A stretch of DNA of 64,000 nt, from assembly GCF_001078595.1 (NCBI RefSeq), contig NZ_LFTY01000001.1:671531-735530 (forward strand), written 5' to 3'. The notes under the pieces are model-generated. The model saw only the letters and a list, made by a program, of their open reading frames with translations, was not told where the DNA came from and made no database searches. This document shows, in pieces, positions 32,295 through 40,925 of this stretch. Numbering within the stretch: the stretch's first letter is position 1; every line of letters starts with the position of its first letter. The stretch is from Candidatus Rhodobacter oscarellae. GTDB lineage: Bacteria > Pseudomonadota > Alphaproteobacteria > Rhodobacterales > Rhodobacteraceae. The translations under genes were made by a program, and so were the position numbers.

Positions 32295-33287
32295 TTAGAT
32301 CAAGCCCGCCTTGGCGAAGAGCGCCTTAATGTCCTGTGCCGGGCGCGGGCCGATATGGCCCACCACCTCGGCGCCAGAGACCACGCCCATGCGGGCCGCG
32401 GTTTCAAGGGTCTGCCCCGTGGCCAACCCGTAGAGGAAGCCCGCCGCGAATTGGTCGCCCGCGCCGGTGGCGTCCACCGGGGTCACCTTGGTCACCGGAG
32501 CCTCCACGCGCTCGCCGCCGCGGATCGCAATCACAGGGTCGCCCGAGCAGGTGCAGACCACGGTCTCGCAGGCCGCGGAGGCCTGCGCCAGTGCGGCGTC
32601 CAGCGTGTCCGTCTGGTAGAGGGTCATCCACTCGTCGCGATTGCCGATGGTAAAGTCCATCTCGTCGGCCACAAGCCGCTGGAAGTCAACCCGGTGACGG
32701 TCGCAGCAGAACGGGTCGGACAGCGTGATCCCCGACATCCCGCCGGCCTGGTGCATCAGGCGCGAGGCCTCTAGGAAGGCCGATTTTCCTTCGTCCTTGT
32801 CAAAGAGGTATCCCTCCAGAAACAGGATCCCGCCGCCCGAGAATACCTCTGCGGAGACATCACCCGAATTCAGGTCGGCGCCAGCGCCCAGATAAGTGTT
32901 CATCGAGCGTTCGCCATCAGGCGACACGAAGATCATCGAGCGCGAGGTCGGGGCATCCGCCGCCACTACGGGGGCGTTCGGAAAGCCGGTGCCCGCCGCG
33001 TCCAGGCTCTTGGCATAGAACCGCCCCAGCGCGTCGTCCTTCACCTTGCCGATGAAGGCCGTGTCCAGCCCCAAGGCGCCAAGACCCGCAATGGTGTTCG
33101 CCACCGAGCCGCCCGCGGCCTCGGTGCGGTCCGACATGGCGGCGTAGAGCACCTCGGCCCGCTCGCGGTCCACCAGCTGCATGATGCCCTTCTCGATCCC
33201 CATGTGATCCAGGAACGTGTCCTCGGCATGGCTGATCACGTCGACGATCGCATTCCCGATGCCGATGACTTTCACTTCTTTGCTCAC
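32295..33287 (-). CDS. Adenosine kinase-like PfkB family sugar kinase
   Basis: 330 aa ribokinase-fold enzyme. Family signs are GIGNAIVDV near the start, GGSVANTIAGLGALGLD (about 60-76), and the C-terminal PfkB signature DATGAGDQFAAGFLYG with the catalytic Asp. The N-terminal pattern matches the adenosine kinase/ribokinase-like clade common in alphaproteobacteria. Exact specificity (adenosine, inosine or a sugar) is not proven. Its GTG start overlaps the nth stop by 4 bases, so it is translated after endonuclease III. Confidence 0.9.
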   Translation of the reverse strand: MSKEVKVIGIGNAIVDVISHAEDTFLDHMGIEKGIMQLVDRERAEVLYAAMSDRTEAAGGSVANTIAGLGALGLDTAFIGKVKDDALGRFYAKSLDAAGTGFPNAPVVAADAPTSRSMIFVSPDGERSMNTYLGAGADLNSGDVSAEVFSGGGILFLEGYLFDKDEGKSAFLEASRLMHQAGGMSGITLSDPFCCDRHRVDFQRLVADEMDFTIGNRDEWMTLYQTDTLDAALAQASAACETVVCTCSGDPVIAIRGGERVEAPVTKVTPVDATGAGDQFAAGFLYGLATGQTLETAARMGVVSGAEVVGHIGPRPAQDIKALFAKAGLI

Positions 33288-33928
33288 GTGGTTTTCTCCT
33301 CAAAGGGGCAGAGGTCTTCTATCGGGCAGACCTGACAATTGGGTTTACGCGCCTTGCAGATGTAGCGGCCATGCAGGATCAGCCAATGATGGGCGTGCTG
33401 CTGGAACTGCGCGGGGATGTTGTCCTCGATGGCGCGCTCCACGGCGTCCACATCCTTGCCGGGGGCGATGCCGGTGCGGTTGCCGACGCGGAAGATATGC
33501 GTGTCCACCGCCTGGGCGGGCTGCTTGAACCACATGTTCAGCACCACATTCGCGGTCTTGCGCCCGACGCCCGGCAGGGATTGCAGCGCGGCCCTCGAAG
33601 AGGGCACCTCGCCGTCATATTCATCCACCAGGATCTGGCTGAGCTTGATGACGTTCTTGGCCTTCTGCCGGAAGAGCCCGATCGTCTTGATATGCTCGGT
33701 GACGCCCTCGAGCCCGAGATCCAGCATCTTCTGCGGCGTGTCCGCCACCGCAAAGAGCCCGCGCGTGGCCTTGTTCACCCCCGCATCGGTGGCCTGGGCG
33801 CTCAGCGCCACCGCCACCACCAGCGTGTAGACATTCACATGCTCAAGCTCGCCCTTGGGCTCTGGCTCGCTCTCGCGGAAGCGCTCAAAGATCGCGTGGA
33901 TCGCGTGATATCCCAGCTGCTTTGCCAT
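33284..33928 (-). CDS. nth: Endonuclease III
   Basis: 214 aa DNA glycosylase/AP lyase that removes oxidised pyrimidines. The HhH motif LPGVGRKTANVV holds the catalytic Lys, and VDTHIFRVGNRTG holds the catalytic Asp. The C-terminal [4Fe-4S] cluster is spaced C-x6-C-x2-C-x5-C (CKARKPNCQVCPIEDLC). ATG 33928 gives the family-like N-terminus MAKQLGYHAIHAIFERF. The frame to 33982 adds 18 unlikely residues. Confidence 0.96.
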   Translation of the reverse strand: MAKQLGYHAIHAIFERFRESEPEPKGELEHVNVYTLVVAVALSAQATDAGVNKATRGLFAVADTPQKMLDLGLEGVTEHIKTIGLFRQKAKNVIKLSQILVDEYDGEVPSSRAALQSLPGVGRKTANVVLNMWFKQPAQAVDTHIFRVGNRTGIAPGKDVDAVERAIEDNIPAQFQQHAHHWLILHGRYICKARKPNCQVCPIEDLCPFEEKTT

Positions 33929-34034
33929 CCAAAGCCCTATGCCCTGCGGGATGCCGGACGGCAAGTGCTGCGTTAACCTCAAATTTTCTTCTTCGCTCTA
34001 GCGTTGCGTAAATCAAAATAAAGGGGCTGATTTC

Positions 34035-34640
34035 ATGGACGCGAGCAACAATTTGGACCACGCCAACCCGATCCGCCCGGGGGCAAGCTGGTTTGGGCCC
34101 GGCACGCTGATCTCGACAACCGATGGCGATCTGCCGGTGGAATGGCTGGCCCCCGGCGACAAAGTCATCACGCGGGACCGCGGCGCGCAGCCGCTGCGCT
34201 GGATCGGCTACCGCCAGGCCGGTGTCGCCCCGATTGACGACTGGCCGATCGAGCTGCCGACCGGAACCGTTGGGCCGCAAGCGCCGAGCGCGCCGCTGTT
34301 GCTGGCGCCAGGGCATAAGGTACTGATGCGCGGCCCCCTGGTGGAACACCTCTTTGGGCATGGCGAGGTCTTCGCCCCCGCCGAGGCGCTGATCCTGCCA
34401 GAGACCCGCGGCGCCCCCTGGGAGGAGCAGTTCTGCTTCCAGCTTTTATTCGATCACCACGAGATCGTTTTGGCCAACGGGCTGTGGTGCGAATCGACCT
34501 ATTTCCAAGACGTGTTCGAGGCCCCTGGGGTTGGGATAACGCATCAAAGCGTTGCCCGCCCCGGCATCCAATCCTGGGAAGCCAAGCTTTTGCGCACCCA
34601 GGTGCTGCCGGCGCTGCGACGCAGCCGGAACGCGGCCTAG
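34035..34640 (+). CDS. Hint-domain protein lacking the usual N-terminal cysteine
   Basis: 201 aa. The Hint (hedgehog/intein) fold of the Rhodobacterales-type family shows as GTLISTTDGDLPVEWLAPGD, VITRDRGAQPLRWIG, LAPGHKVLMRG, and the late LANGLWCESTY. In relatives the domain begins with a Cys (CF-x-x-GT); here the position reads SWFGPGT, so the self-cleaving nucleophile seems absent. It is a stand-alone domain without the calcium-binding repeats often attached. It is probably catalytically inert, or uses another residue. Confidence 0.85.
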   Translation: MDASNNLDHANPIRPGASWFGPGTLISTTDGDLPVEWLAPGDKVITRDRGAQPLRWIGYRQAGVAPIDDWPIELPTGTVGPQAPSAPLLLAPGHKVLMRGPLVEHLFGHGEVFAPAEALILPETRGAPWEEQFCFQLLFDHHEIVLANGLWCESTYFQDVFEAPGVGITHQSVARPGIQSWEAKLLRTQVLPALRRSRNAA

Positions 34641-34649
34641 ATCCACCGC

Positions 34650-35792
34650 CTAAAGCACCGCGCGGGCCGTCGCCCTCCCCGACAGGGCCGCGCCATGCAC
34701 CGTGGACTGGTGGTCGCCGCCCATGGCCTCCCCAGCGAAGAACACCCGGTCGCCCAGCGGCGCAAAGAGCGCGGCAATCGAGTCGAACTCCTGGTAGTCA
34801 TACTCCATCGAGTAATTACCACGAATATAGGGGTCCTGCGTCCAGTTCCGGGCCTCGGCCTGGATCAACAGCTTTGATGCCGCCCCGTCATAGATCTGAT
34901 CGAGCTCGGCCAAGACATCCGCGATCAAATCGGCCTTGCCCATCTGCGCGCGGGCGCTGCGCAGGCCGGACGCGGTGTGCAGCCCCAGCAGATGCGTGTC
35001 CGCGCCCTTGCCGAACGCCGCGTCGTAATAGGTCTTGTCATCCCAGGTGTCGGCCATCGCAGAGGTCCAGGACTGGGTCAGCAGGATATCGGGATAGAAC
35101 CGCTCTTTGAACTTCATGAAGACCTTGAAGCCCTCGCCGAAGTTGAACCCTTTGAAGCCCCGCACGCGGGAGCGCGGCAGCGCGGGCGTGAAAGCGATCT
35201 CGCCGGACTTCAGGATCCCCAGCGGGACGGTGACGATCACCCGGTCCGCGGCGTATGTCTGCCCGCCCGCGGTGACCCGCACGCCCGGGCCGCTGTGATC
35301 GATATGCGTCACGCGGGCGCTGAGGCGCACATGCTCGGCCACAATGGGCCAAAGGAAGCGCTCGAAGAACCCGAACCATGTGGAGCGGTGGAACTTGGCC
35401 TCCTCGTAGCCCGGCCAGAGGTTGGGCCAGTCCTGCAGCCGCTTGCGGTGCCAGAGCTGGTAGGTCTGAGGATTGTAGCGGATGGTGCGCACCGCACCAG
35501 AGACGTCGCGACCGGCGATCTCGCTGAGCACGTCTGGGTCGGTGTGGATCCACTCGCCGCCAAGGTCTATCGGAAAATCGGCGAACCCGCGCAGCCTTTG
35601 CACGCGCCCGCCCCAGCGCGGCGCGGCCTCTAGCACGGTGACCTCGGCCCCGGCCTGGATCAGGTCATGCGCCGCGGTCACCCCCGCCGCGCCCGCGCCC
35701 ACGACGATCACGCGCGGCTTGCCCGCCGCCCGCAGCGCCGCTGGCGCGGCCAGCCCCGCCAATCCAACCCGCAAGAAATGCCGTCTTTGCAT
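34650..35792 (-). CDS. Tat-exported FAD-dependent amine oxidase-like protein
   Basis: 380 aa flavin amine oxidase family. The N-terminus MQRRHFLRVGLAGLAAPAAL is a twin-arginine signal. The dinucleotide-binding VIVVGAGAAGVTAAHDL (about 27-43) and GGRVQRL follow, and the C-terminal FAD contact is VFFAGEAMGGDHQSTVHGA. ATG 35792 starts exactly at the Tat signal; the frame to 35888 is a shadow extension. It is divergent from the glutathione transferase-like gene. The substrate (polyamine or other amine) is unknown. Confidence 0.9.
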   Translation of the reverse strand: MQRRHFLRVGLAGLAAPAALRAAGKPRVIVVGAGAAGVTAAHDLIQAGAEVTVLEAAPRWGGRVQRLRGFADFPIDLGGEWIHTDPDVLSEIAGRDVSGAVRTIRYNPQTYQLWHRKRLQDWPNLWPGYEEAKFHRSTWFGFFERFLWPIVAEHVRLSARVTHIDHSGPGVRVTAGGQTYAADRVIVTVPLGILKSGEIAFTPALPRSRVRGFKGFNFGEGFKVFMKFKERFYPDILLTQSWTSAMADTWDDKTYYDAAFGKGADTHLLGLHTASGLRSARAQMGKADLIADVLAELDQIYDGAASKLLIQAEARNWTQDPYIRGNYSMEYDYQEFDSIAALFAPLGDRVFFAGEAMGGDHQSTVHGAALSGRATARAVL

Positions 35793-35887
35793 GCACGCCT
35801 CCAATGCCTGTGCGCCAGCGCACGCGCCCTGCGCCGTGACGGCGCGCCCGAGCCGCCCTAGCTTGCAGCGCAGCAAGGGAGATCGCA

Positions 35888-36862
35888 ATGGGACAGCTTG
35901 TAGACGGCGTCTGGCATGACGTCTGGTATGACACCAAATCGACCGGCGGGAAGTTCGTGCGCTCGACGGCGAAGTTCCGCAACTGGATCACCGCCGATGG
36001 CAGCGCCGGGCCCACGGGCGAAGGCGGCTTTCAGGCCGAGGCGGGGCGCTATCACCTTTACGTCTCCTACGCCTGCCCCTGGGCGCATCGCACGCTGATC
36101 TTCCGCGCGCTGAAGGGGCTGAGCGACCTGATCACCGTATCGGTGGTGCATCCCGACATGCTGTCCGACGGCTGGAGCCTGGCCGACGATTACCCGGGTG
36201 CTACCGGCGACACGCTCTATGGGTTGCCCTTCGCGAGAGACATCTACCTGAAGGCGGATCCTGAGATCTCGGGCCGCGTTACGGTGCCGATTTTGTGGGA
36301 CAAGAAGCGCGAAACCATCGTCTCGAACGAGAGCTCTGAGATCATTCGCATGTTCAACGAGAGCTTCGATGTTATCACATCAAATGAGATGGACTTTTGG
36401 CCGAAAGACCTCAGATCTGCGATTGAGCCGGTCAACGCCCGGATTTACGACACTGTCAACAACGGCGTCTACAAATCCGGCTTTGCCACCACTCAGGATG
36501 CCTATGACGAGGCGGTCAGCGCTCTATTTGAGACTCTCGATTCGCTCGAGGACCGCCTCGCCTCCCTTCGCTATCTGATGGGCGATCGCGTGACCGAGGC
36601 CGACTGGCGCCTATTCCCGACGCTGGTGCGGTTCGACCCGGTCTACCACCTGCATTTCAAGTGCAACCGGCGCCGGATCATCGACTATCCGAACCTCTGG
36701 GGCTACACCCGTGAGCTGTATCAATGGCCCGGCGTGGCCGAGACGGTGAATTTTGACCACATCGTGCGGCACTACCATTACAGCCACGAGAGCATTAACC
36801 CGCACCGGATCGTGCCGATCAACCCGGTGATCGACTGGATGGAACCGCACAGGCGCGGATAG
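35888..36862 (+). CDS. Glutathionyl-hydroquinone reductase (ECM4/YqjG-type glutathione transferase)
   Basis: 324 aa. The N-terminal thioredoxin-like domain has the catalytic Cys in YVSYACPWAHRTLIFRALKG (about residue 62), the family hallmark. The C-terminal helical domain includes YLMGDRVTEADWRLFPTLV and FKCNRRRIIDYPNLWGYTRE. The enzyme reduces glutathionyl-hydroquinones in the cytoplasm. The start has AAGGGAGA about 6 bases upstream. Confidence 0.94.
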   Translation: MGQLVDGVWHDVWYDTKSTGGKFVRSTAKFRNWITADGSAGPTGEGGFQAEAGRYHLYVSYACPWAHRTLIFRALKGLSDLITVSVVHPDMLSDGWSLADDYPGATGDTLYGLPFARDIYLKADPEISGRVTVPILWDKKRETIVSNESSEIIRMFNESFDVITSNEMDFWPKDLRSAIEPVNARIYDTVNNGVYKSGFATTQDAYDEAVSALFETLDSLEDRLASLRYLMGDRVTEADWRLFPTLVRFDPVYHLHFKCNRRRIIDYPNLWGYTRELYQWPGVAETVNFDHIVRHYHYSHESINPHRIVPINPVIDWMEPHRRG

Positions 36863-36931
36863 TTGGCGCAGGAAACGGGTCGCTTGGCGGGCGCCGGGCG
36901 CCTATCTTTGGGGCAACAAGAGGATGTTGCC

Positions 36932-37786
36932 ATGAACGCTCAGACCCCCGAGACCGGCTATCATTACGGCGTGATCCGCCGCGCGTTGGAGATCATCGAC
37001 CAGGGTGCGGCCGATCTGTCGCTCGACCAGCTCGCCGCCGAGATGCGGATGAGCCCGGCGCATTTCCAGCGCGTGTTCAGCCGCTGGGTGGGCGTCTCGC
37101 CCAAGCGCTATCAGCAATACCTGACGCTGGACCACGCCCGCGCCCTGCTGCGCGAGAACTTCACCACGCTGGAGGCTTCGGCCGAGGTCGGGCTGTCCGG
37201 CAGCGGGCGGCTGCATGATCTGTTCGTGAAATGGGAGGCGATGAGCCCCGGCGACTACGCCCGTGGCGGCGCCGGGCTGCGCGTCTTCTGGGGCTGGTTT
37301 GACAGCCCCTTCGGGCTGGCGCTGGTGGCGGGCACGGAGCGCGGCATCTGCGGCGTGGGCTTTGCCGCGGAGACCGGCGAGGAGGCCACCATGCAGGACC
37401 TCCTGTCGCGCTGGCCCAAGGCCGCCTTCGTCGAGGACCCGATGGCGCTGCGCCCCTGGGTGCTGGCCGCCTTCGGGGCCGAGAACGCCGCGGACCCCAC
37501 CCCGCTCTACCTGATCGGCGCGCCCTTCCAGGTGCAGGTATGGGAGGCTTTGCTGCGCATCCCCTCCGGCCAGGTGACCACCTATGGCGAGATCGCCGAA
37601 AGCATCGGCAACCCGCGCGCGGTGCGCGCCGTGGGCACCGCCGTGGGCCGCAACCCGGTCAGCTGGCTGATCCCCTGCCACCGCGCGCTGCGCAAGTCCG
37701 GCGGGCTGGGCGGCTACCACTGGGGCCTGCCGGTCAAACGCGCGATGCTGGCCTATGAGGCGGCGCGGGCGGACGCCATCGGCTGA
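36932..37786 (+). CDS. Ada-like AraC regulator fused to methylated-DNA cysteine methyltransferase
   Basis: 284 aa. Residues about 10-105 form an AraC-type double helix-turn-helix (LDQLAAEMRMSPAHFQRVFS). Residues about 120-280 form an O6-alkylguanine-DNA methyltransferase with acceptor Cys in PCHRALRKSGGLGGYHWGL and the DNA-binding NPRAVRAVGTAVGRNPV. The N-terminal zinc domain of E. coli Ada, with its phosphotriester-accepting Cys, is missing. It therefore repairs alkylguanine but may not sense methylphosphotriesters in the Ada way. ATG 36932 is preceded by AGAGGA. Confidence 0.92.
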   Translation: MNAQTPETGYHYGVIRRALEIIDQGAADLSLDQLAAEMRMSPAHFQRVFSRWVGVSPKRYQQYLTLDHARALLRENFTTLEASAEVGLSGSGRLHDLFVKWEAMSPGDYARGGAGLRVFWGWFDSPFGLALVAGTERGICGVGFAAETGEEATMQDLLSRWPKAAFVEDPMALRPWVLAAFGAENAADPTPLYLIGAPFQVQVWEALLRIPSGQVTTYGEIAESIGNPRAVRAVGTAVGRNPVSWLIPCHRALRKSGGLGGYHWGLPVKRAMLAYEAARADAIG

Positions 37787-37881
37787 TCCCCGCCGACGAT
37801 CACGGGGTTTTTCTTTGCGCTCGGCCACGCTTCGGCGCTATTCTGCCAGCAACTAAACTGAGGCAAACAAAGGCAGACCCC

Positions 37882-38544
37882 ATGTTTTTTACCCGTATGA
37901 CAGTGCTCGCGGCGGTCTCTGCGCTGGCGTTAAGCGCCTGCACAAGCACCGATGTGCAAACCTCGGACCCCAACCAGCGCACCAAGGAAGGCGCCGCGGT
38001 GGGCGCGGTGATTGGCGGCGTGCTGGGCGCGCTGACCGGCGACGATGGCGGCGAGCGCCGTCGCGGCGCGCTTGCCGGGGCCGTCGTTGGCGGCTTGGTT
38101 GGCGCCGGCGTTGGCTATAACCTCGACCAGCAGGCCGCCGAGCTGCAGCGCGACCTCTCGGACGGGCGCATCCAGATCATCAACAACGGCGACCACCTGA
38201 TCGTGCGCATGCCCGACGACATCCTGTTTGACATCGACAGCGCGGCGGTAAAGCCGGGCCTGCGCTCTGATCTGGCGGTGCTGGCCGACAGCCTGCAGCG
38301 CTATCCCGACAGCACCGTGCAGGTGGTGGGCCATACTGACAACACCGGCGGCGCGGCCTATAACCAGGACCTGTCCGAGCGGCGCGCGGCCTCTGTGTCG
38401 TCGATCCTGATCGGCTCTGGCGTGCCCGCGGGCCGGATCAACAGCTTTGGCCTGGGCGAGAACCAACCCATCGGGTCCAACCTGACGGTTGAGGGGCGGG
38501 CGCAGAACCGCCGCGTGGATATCTCGATCCGCCCGAACCAGTAA
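37882..38544 (+). CDS. OmpA family outer-membrane lipoprotein
   Basis: 220 aa. A signal peptide with lipobox LALSAC (Cys about residue 20) is followed by a glycine-zipper region (about 38-75: GAAVGAVIGGVLGAL and GALAGAVVGGLVGAGVGY). A C-terminal OmpA peptidoglycan-binding domain (about 105-215) has the NTGGAAYNQDLSERRAASV and GRAQNRRVDISI motifs. It would anchor outer membrane to peptidoglycan, as in the YiaD group. Confidence 0.95.
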   Translation: MFFTRMTVLAAVSALALSACTSTDVQTSDPNQRTKEGAAVGAVIGGVLGALTGDDGGERRRGALAGAVVGGLVGAGVGYNLDQQAAELQRDLSDGRIQIINNGDHLIVRMPDDILFDIDSAAVKPGLRSDLAVLADSLQRYPDSTVQVVGHTDNTGGAAYNQDLSERRAASVSSILIGSGVPAGRINSFGLGENQPIGSNLTVEGRAQNRRVDISIRPNQ

Positions 38545-38554
38545 GTTATTGAGG

Positions 38555-38598
38555 CCTCGCCGCATTGGTCATATGATCTGACCAATTTCGCGGCGAGG
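38555..38598 (+). promoter_or_regulatory. Nested inverted repeat over the FadR-type regulator's leader
   Basis: Inner arms ATTGGTCA (38564-38571) and TGACCAAT (38579-38586) form a GntR/FadR-type operator with TGGT/ACCA half-sites. Outer arms CCTCGCCGC (38555-38563) and GCGGCGAGG (38590-38598) extend it. The ribosome-binding GAGG of the gene at 38603 lies in the outer right arm, so the same sequence can act as operator on DNA and as a start-masking hairpin in RNA read through from the OmpA gene. Confidence 0.7.
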
Positions 38599-38602
38599 TC
38601 CG

Positions 38603-39373
38603 ATGCCCTTCGAAAAGATACAATCCGAGAAGCTTAGCCATGCCGTTATGCGGCAGATCGAGCTGTTGATCCTGCGCGGTATCCTGCGCCCCGGAGAGCG
38701 CCTGCCCTCCGAGCGAGAGCTGTCCGACCGCTTCGGCGTGTCCCGCCCCTCGCTGCGCGAGGCGGTGTCAGAGCTGCAGGAGCGCGGGCTTCTGGACACC
38801 AAGGCGGGCGCTGGGATCTATGTGGCCGACGTGCTGGGCTCGGCCTTCTCGCCCGCCTTGACCGCGCTCTTTGCGGCCCATGACGAGGCGGTGTTCGACT
38901 ATATCGACTTTCGCCGCGACATGGAGGGCCTGGCGGCAGAGCGCGCCGCGCGGCTGGGCTCTGACACCGATCTGAAGGTCGTCGACGCCATTTTCCACAA
39001 GATGGTCGCCGCGCATTCCAAACGCAACCCCGCGGACGAGGCCGCCTTGGACGCCGAGTTCCACCTGTCGATCATCGAGGCCAGCCACAACGTGGTCATG
39101 CTGCATATGATGCGCTCGATGTATGAACTGCTGCGCGAGGGCGTGTTCTATAACCGCCAGAAGATGTTCAAGCAGCGCATCACGCGCAACGAGTTGCTGG
39201 ACCAGCACCGGGTGATCAACGAGGCGCTGCAGCGCCGCGACCCAGAGGCGGCCCGCCGGGCCGTGGAGGCGCATCTGAACTACGTGAAATCCTCGCTATC
39301 GGACCTGCGCAAGGCCGAGCGGAACGAGACCGTCGCCCAGAAGCGGTTCGAGCATGAGCAAGCCCGGAAGTAA
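38603..39373 (+). CDS. GntR family (FadR subfamily) transcriptional regulator
   Basis: 256 aa. The winged helix at about 10-75 (LRPGERLPSERELSDRFGVS, then RPSLREAVSELQERGLL) is followed by a helical FCD effector domain with its conserved metal-binding pattern (EFHLSIIEASHN near 155). The members best known (PdhR, LldR) respond to small carboxylates. The palindrome directly upstream suggests autoregulation. Other targets are not visible. Confidence 0.93.
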   Translation: MPFEKIQSEKLSHAVMRQIELLILRGILRPGERLPSERELSDRFGVSRPSLREAVSELQERGLLDTKAGAGIYVADVLGSAFSPALTALFAAHDEAVFDYIDFRRDMEGLAAERAARLGSDTDLKVVDAIFHKMVAAHSKRNPADEAALDAEFHLSIIEASHNVVMLHMMRSMYELLREGVFYNRQKMFKQRITRNELLDQHRVINEALQRRDPEAARRAVEAHLNYVKSSLSDLRKAERNETVAQKRFEHEQARK

Positions 39374-39376
39374 CGG

Positions 39377-39859
39377 ATGATCATCGGCCACCTGCCAAGC
39401 ACGTACTTGGCCTTTCGGTTCCTCACGCCCAAAAGCTGGCCGCGCAGCTTCGTTCTTGGCGGGGTGATCGGTGGCGTGGTCCCCGATATTGATATGCTGT
39501 GGTTCTTCACCATCGGCGCGCAGCAGGTGCATCACCACAACTACCTGACGCATCGCCCGGCGCTTTGGGTCGGGTTGCTGATCGCCGCGCTGCTCTTCGG
39601 GTGGTCGCGAGGGAGGATGCCCGCGCTTGTCATCGGCCTCGCGTTGGGCGCGGTCTTGCATGTGGTGCTGGACAGCGTCGCGGGGAACATCGCCTGGGCT
39701 TGGCCCTTGTCCGACCACGCGCATCCCCTGGTCGTCGTAGAGGCCACGCATAGCCACTGGATCTTGTCGTTTATCAACCACCCCTATTTCCAGGTCGAGA
39801 TCGCGGTCACTCTGATCGCGATTGCGGTGTATCTTTGGGACAGGCGTAAGACGCGCTGA
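39377..39859 (+). CDS. Membrane-bound metal-dependent hydrolase-like protein (YdjM/DUF457 type)
   Basis: 160 aa with about four membrane helices. Conserved polar motifs lie near membrane faces: GGVVPDIDMLWFF (about 34-46), HHHNYLTHRP (about 53-62), HVVLDSVAG and HSHWILSF. These Asp/His positions are the hallmark of the family. The start is 3 bases after the FadR-type gene's stop, so the two may be co-transcribed. The substrate is unknown. Confidence 0.82.
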   Translation: MIIGHLPSTYLAFRFLTPKSWPRSFVLGGVIGGVVPDIDMLWFFTIGAQQVHHHNYLTHRPALWVGLLIAALLFGWSRGRMPALVIGLALGAVLHVVLDSVAGNIAWAWPLSDHAHPLVVVEATHSHWILSFINHPYFQVEIAVTLIAIAVYLWDRRKTR

Positions 39860-40093
39860 AACATTGCTGCGGCGCAGAATGTTACAGAATCGCGTGAACT
39901 GGGTTAAGGCGACCTTACCCCGGCGCGCGGGTAACACCCCATTTCCTAACGTGTTTTTGCCAGTATCCTGGCAGGTCGTCATTCGATAACGCGAACCCGT
40001 AAAGCTCTGACGTCTCGGTGATATTGCTTGGTTTCGCGGGAATGGTGCTGATGTGTTTATCAGGACTGAAACGCCAACGAGAGAGACTGAGCC
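39860..40093. other. Intergenic region
   Basis: About 230 bases. A small hairpin TGCCAG/CTGGCA (39958-39973) follows a T-run. A frame beginning at 40018 looks locally like a membrane helix but then runs antisense into atpF, so I do not call it. Confidence 0.4.
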
Positions 40094-40234
40094 ATGATTT
40101 TTTGCACCGCCCACCGTTACATCCCGCAATCCATGCGCAGCCCCAGCGAGATCGCCATGGCCGAGCCCCGGCGGAAGGCGCCGGTCCGGGCCGAGCAGCG
40201 CCGGTTCACCTATTCCGATTGGGCCGCGGTTTAG
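40094..40234 (+). CDS. Possible 46-aa basic small protein
   Basis: Short frame beginning ATGATTTTTTGC and ending at TAG 40232-40234, preceded by a purine-rich GAGAGA about 9 bases upstream. The peptide is basic (PRRKAPVRAEQRR) with an aromatic tail FTYSDWAAV. No family is recognised. Support rests on the ribosome-binding site and on having a rather long intergenic region to itself. Confidence 0.4.
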   Translation: MIFCTAHRYIPQSMRSPSEIAMAEPRRKAPVRAEQRRFTYSDWAAV

Positions 40235-40314
40235 GGCGCTTACTTCGCCAGGCAGGCTTGAGCAGGCGCGTCTGCCCGCGCTGTAGCCTTGGCGCCTCTC
40301 TCTTTCGTAAAGAA

Positions 40315-40340
40315 AAACCCGGGCCTTTGAGCCCGGGTTT
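40315..40340. terminator. Bidirectional rho-independent terminator of the atp operon
   Basis: AAACCCGGGC (40315-40324), loop CTTTGA, GCCCGGGTTT (40331-40340): a perfect 10-bp stem with flanking T-rich sequence on both strands. It ends the leftward F0 operon and can also stop rightward transcription from the 40094 frame. Confidence 0.92.
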
Positions 40341-40366
40341 CTTTTGTTCGGCAGTGCCGGCAGCTG

Positions 40367-40921
40367 CTAGTGCAGCTTGGCCTGGACGGTCGAGATGGCG
40401 TCGTCGATCAGGGCGTTGCCCTGTGCGGCGGTCATCTGCTTGGCGATCACCGCGCGGGCGGCGGACACGGCCACGCTGACGGCCTCGTCGCGCACCTCTT
40501 TGACGGCCTTGGCCTGGGCGCTGGCGATCTGGTCCTCAGCGGCGGTGATCCGGCGGGCCATCGAGACCTTAAGGTCCTCCTTGGCCTGCTCGGCGGCGCG
40601 CTGCGCCTCTTCCTTGGCCTGGGTGATGATACGCTCGGACTGCTGCTGCACCTCGCGCTGCTTGCGCTCGTAGCTGGCCAGGATGGTCTGCGCCTCTTCG
40701 CGGAGGCTCTTGGCCTCGTCGAGCTCGGCGCGGATGCCCTCGGCCCGCTTGTCCAGCATCCCGCCCAGAAGGCCAGGGACCTTCAGGTAGATGATGATGC
40801 CCACGAAGATCAGGAACGCGATCAGCACCACGAAGTTGGTGTTGCTGAGCGAGACGAACGGACCGGACGCGGCAAAGCCGGGCGTCGCGGCCAGGGCGAG
40901 GATCAATGAGAGTTTCTTCAT
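40367..40921 (-). CDS. atpF: ATP synthase F0 subunit b
   Basis: 184 aa peripheral-stalk subunit. A possible cleavable or short hydrophobic leader ([14 protein letters not shown]) precedes the membrane helix [17 protein letters not shown] (about 30-46) and a long coiled coil typical of the stator. It is the last gene of the F0 operon, followed by a strong terminator. It pairs with the b' subunit encoded immediately upstream to form a heterodimeric stalk, as in photosynthetic and many alphaproteobacterial ATP synthases. Confidence 0.95.
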   Translation of the reverse strand: MKKLSLILALAATPGFAASGPFVSLSNTNFVVLIAFLIFVGIIIYLKVPGLLGGMLDKRAEGIRAELDEAKSLREEAQTILASYERKQREVQQQSERIITQAKEEAQRAAEQAKEDLKVSMARRITAAEDQIASAQAKAVKEVRDEAVSVAVSAARAVIAKQMTAAQGNALIDDAISTVQAKLH

Positions 40922-40925
40922 GCCC

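Noticed and set aside
40018..40479. 153-codon plus-strand frame
   Set aside because: The first 20 codons look like a membrane helix, but the rest runs through the terminator and antisense to atpF.
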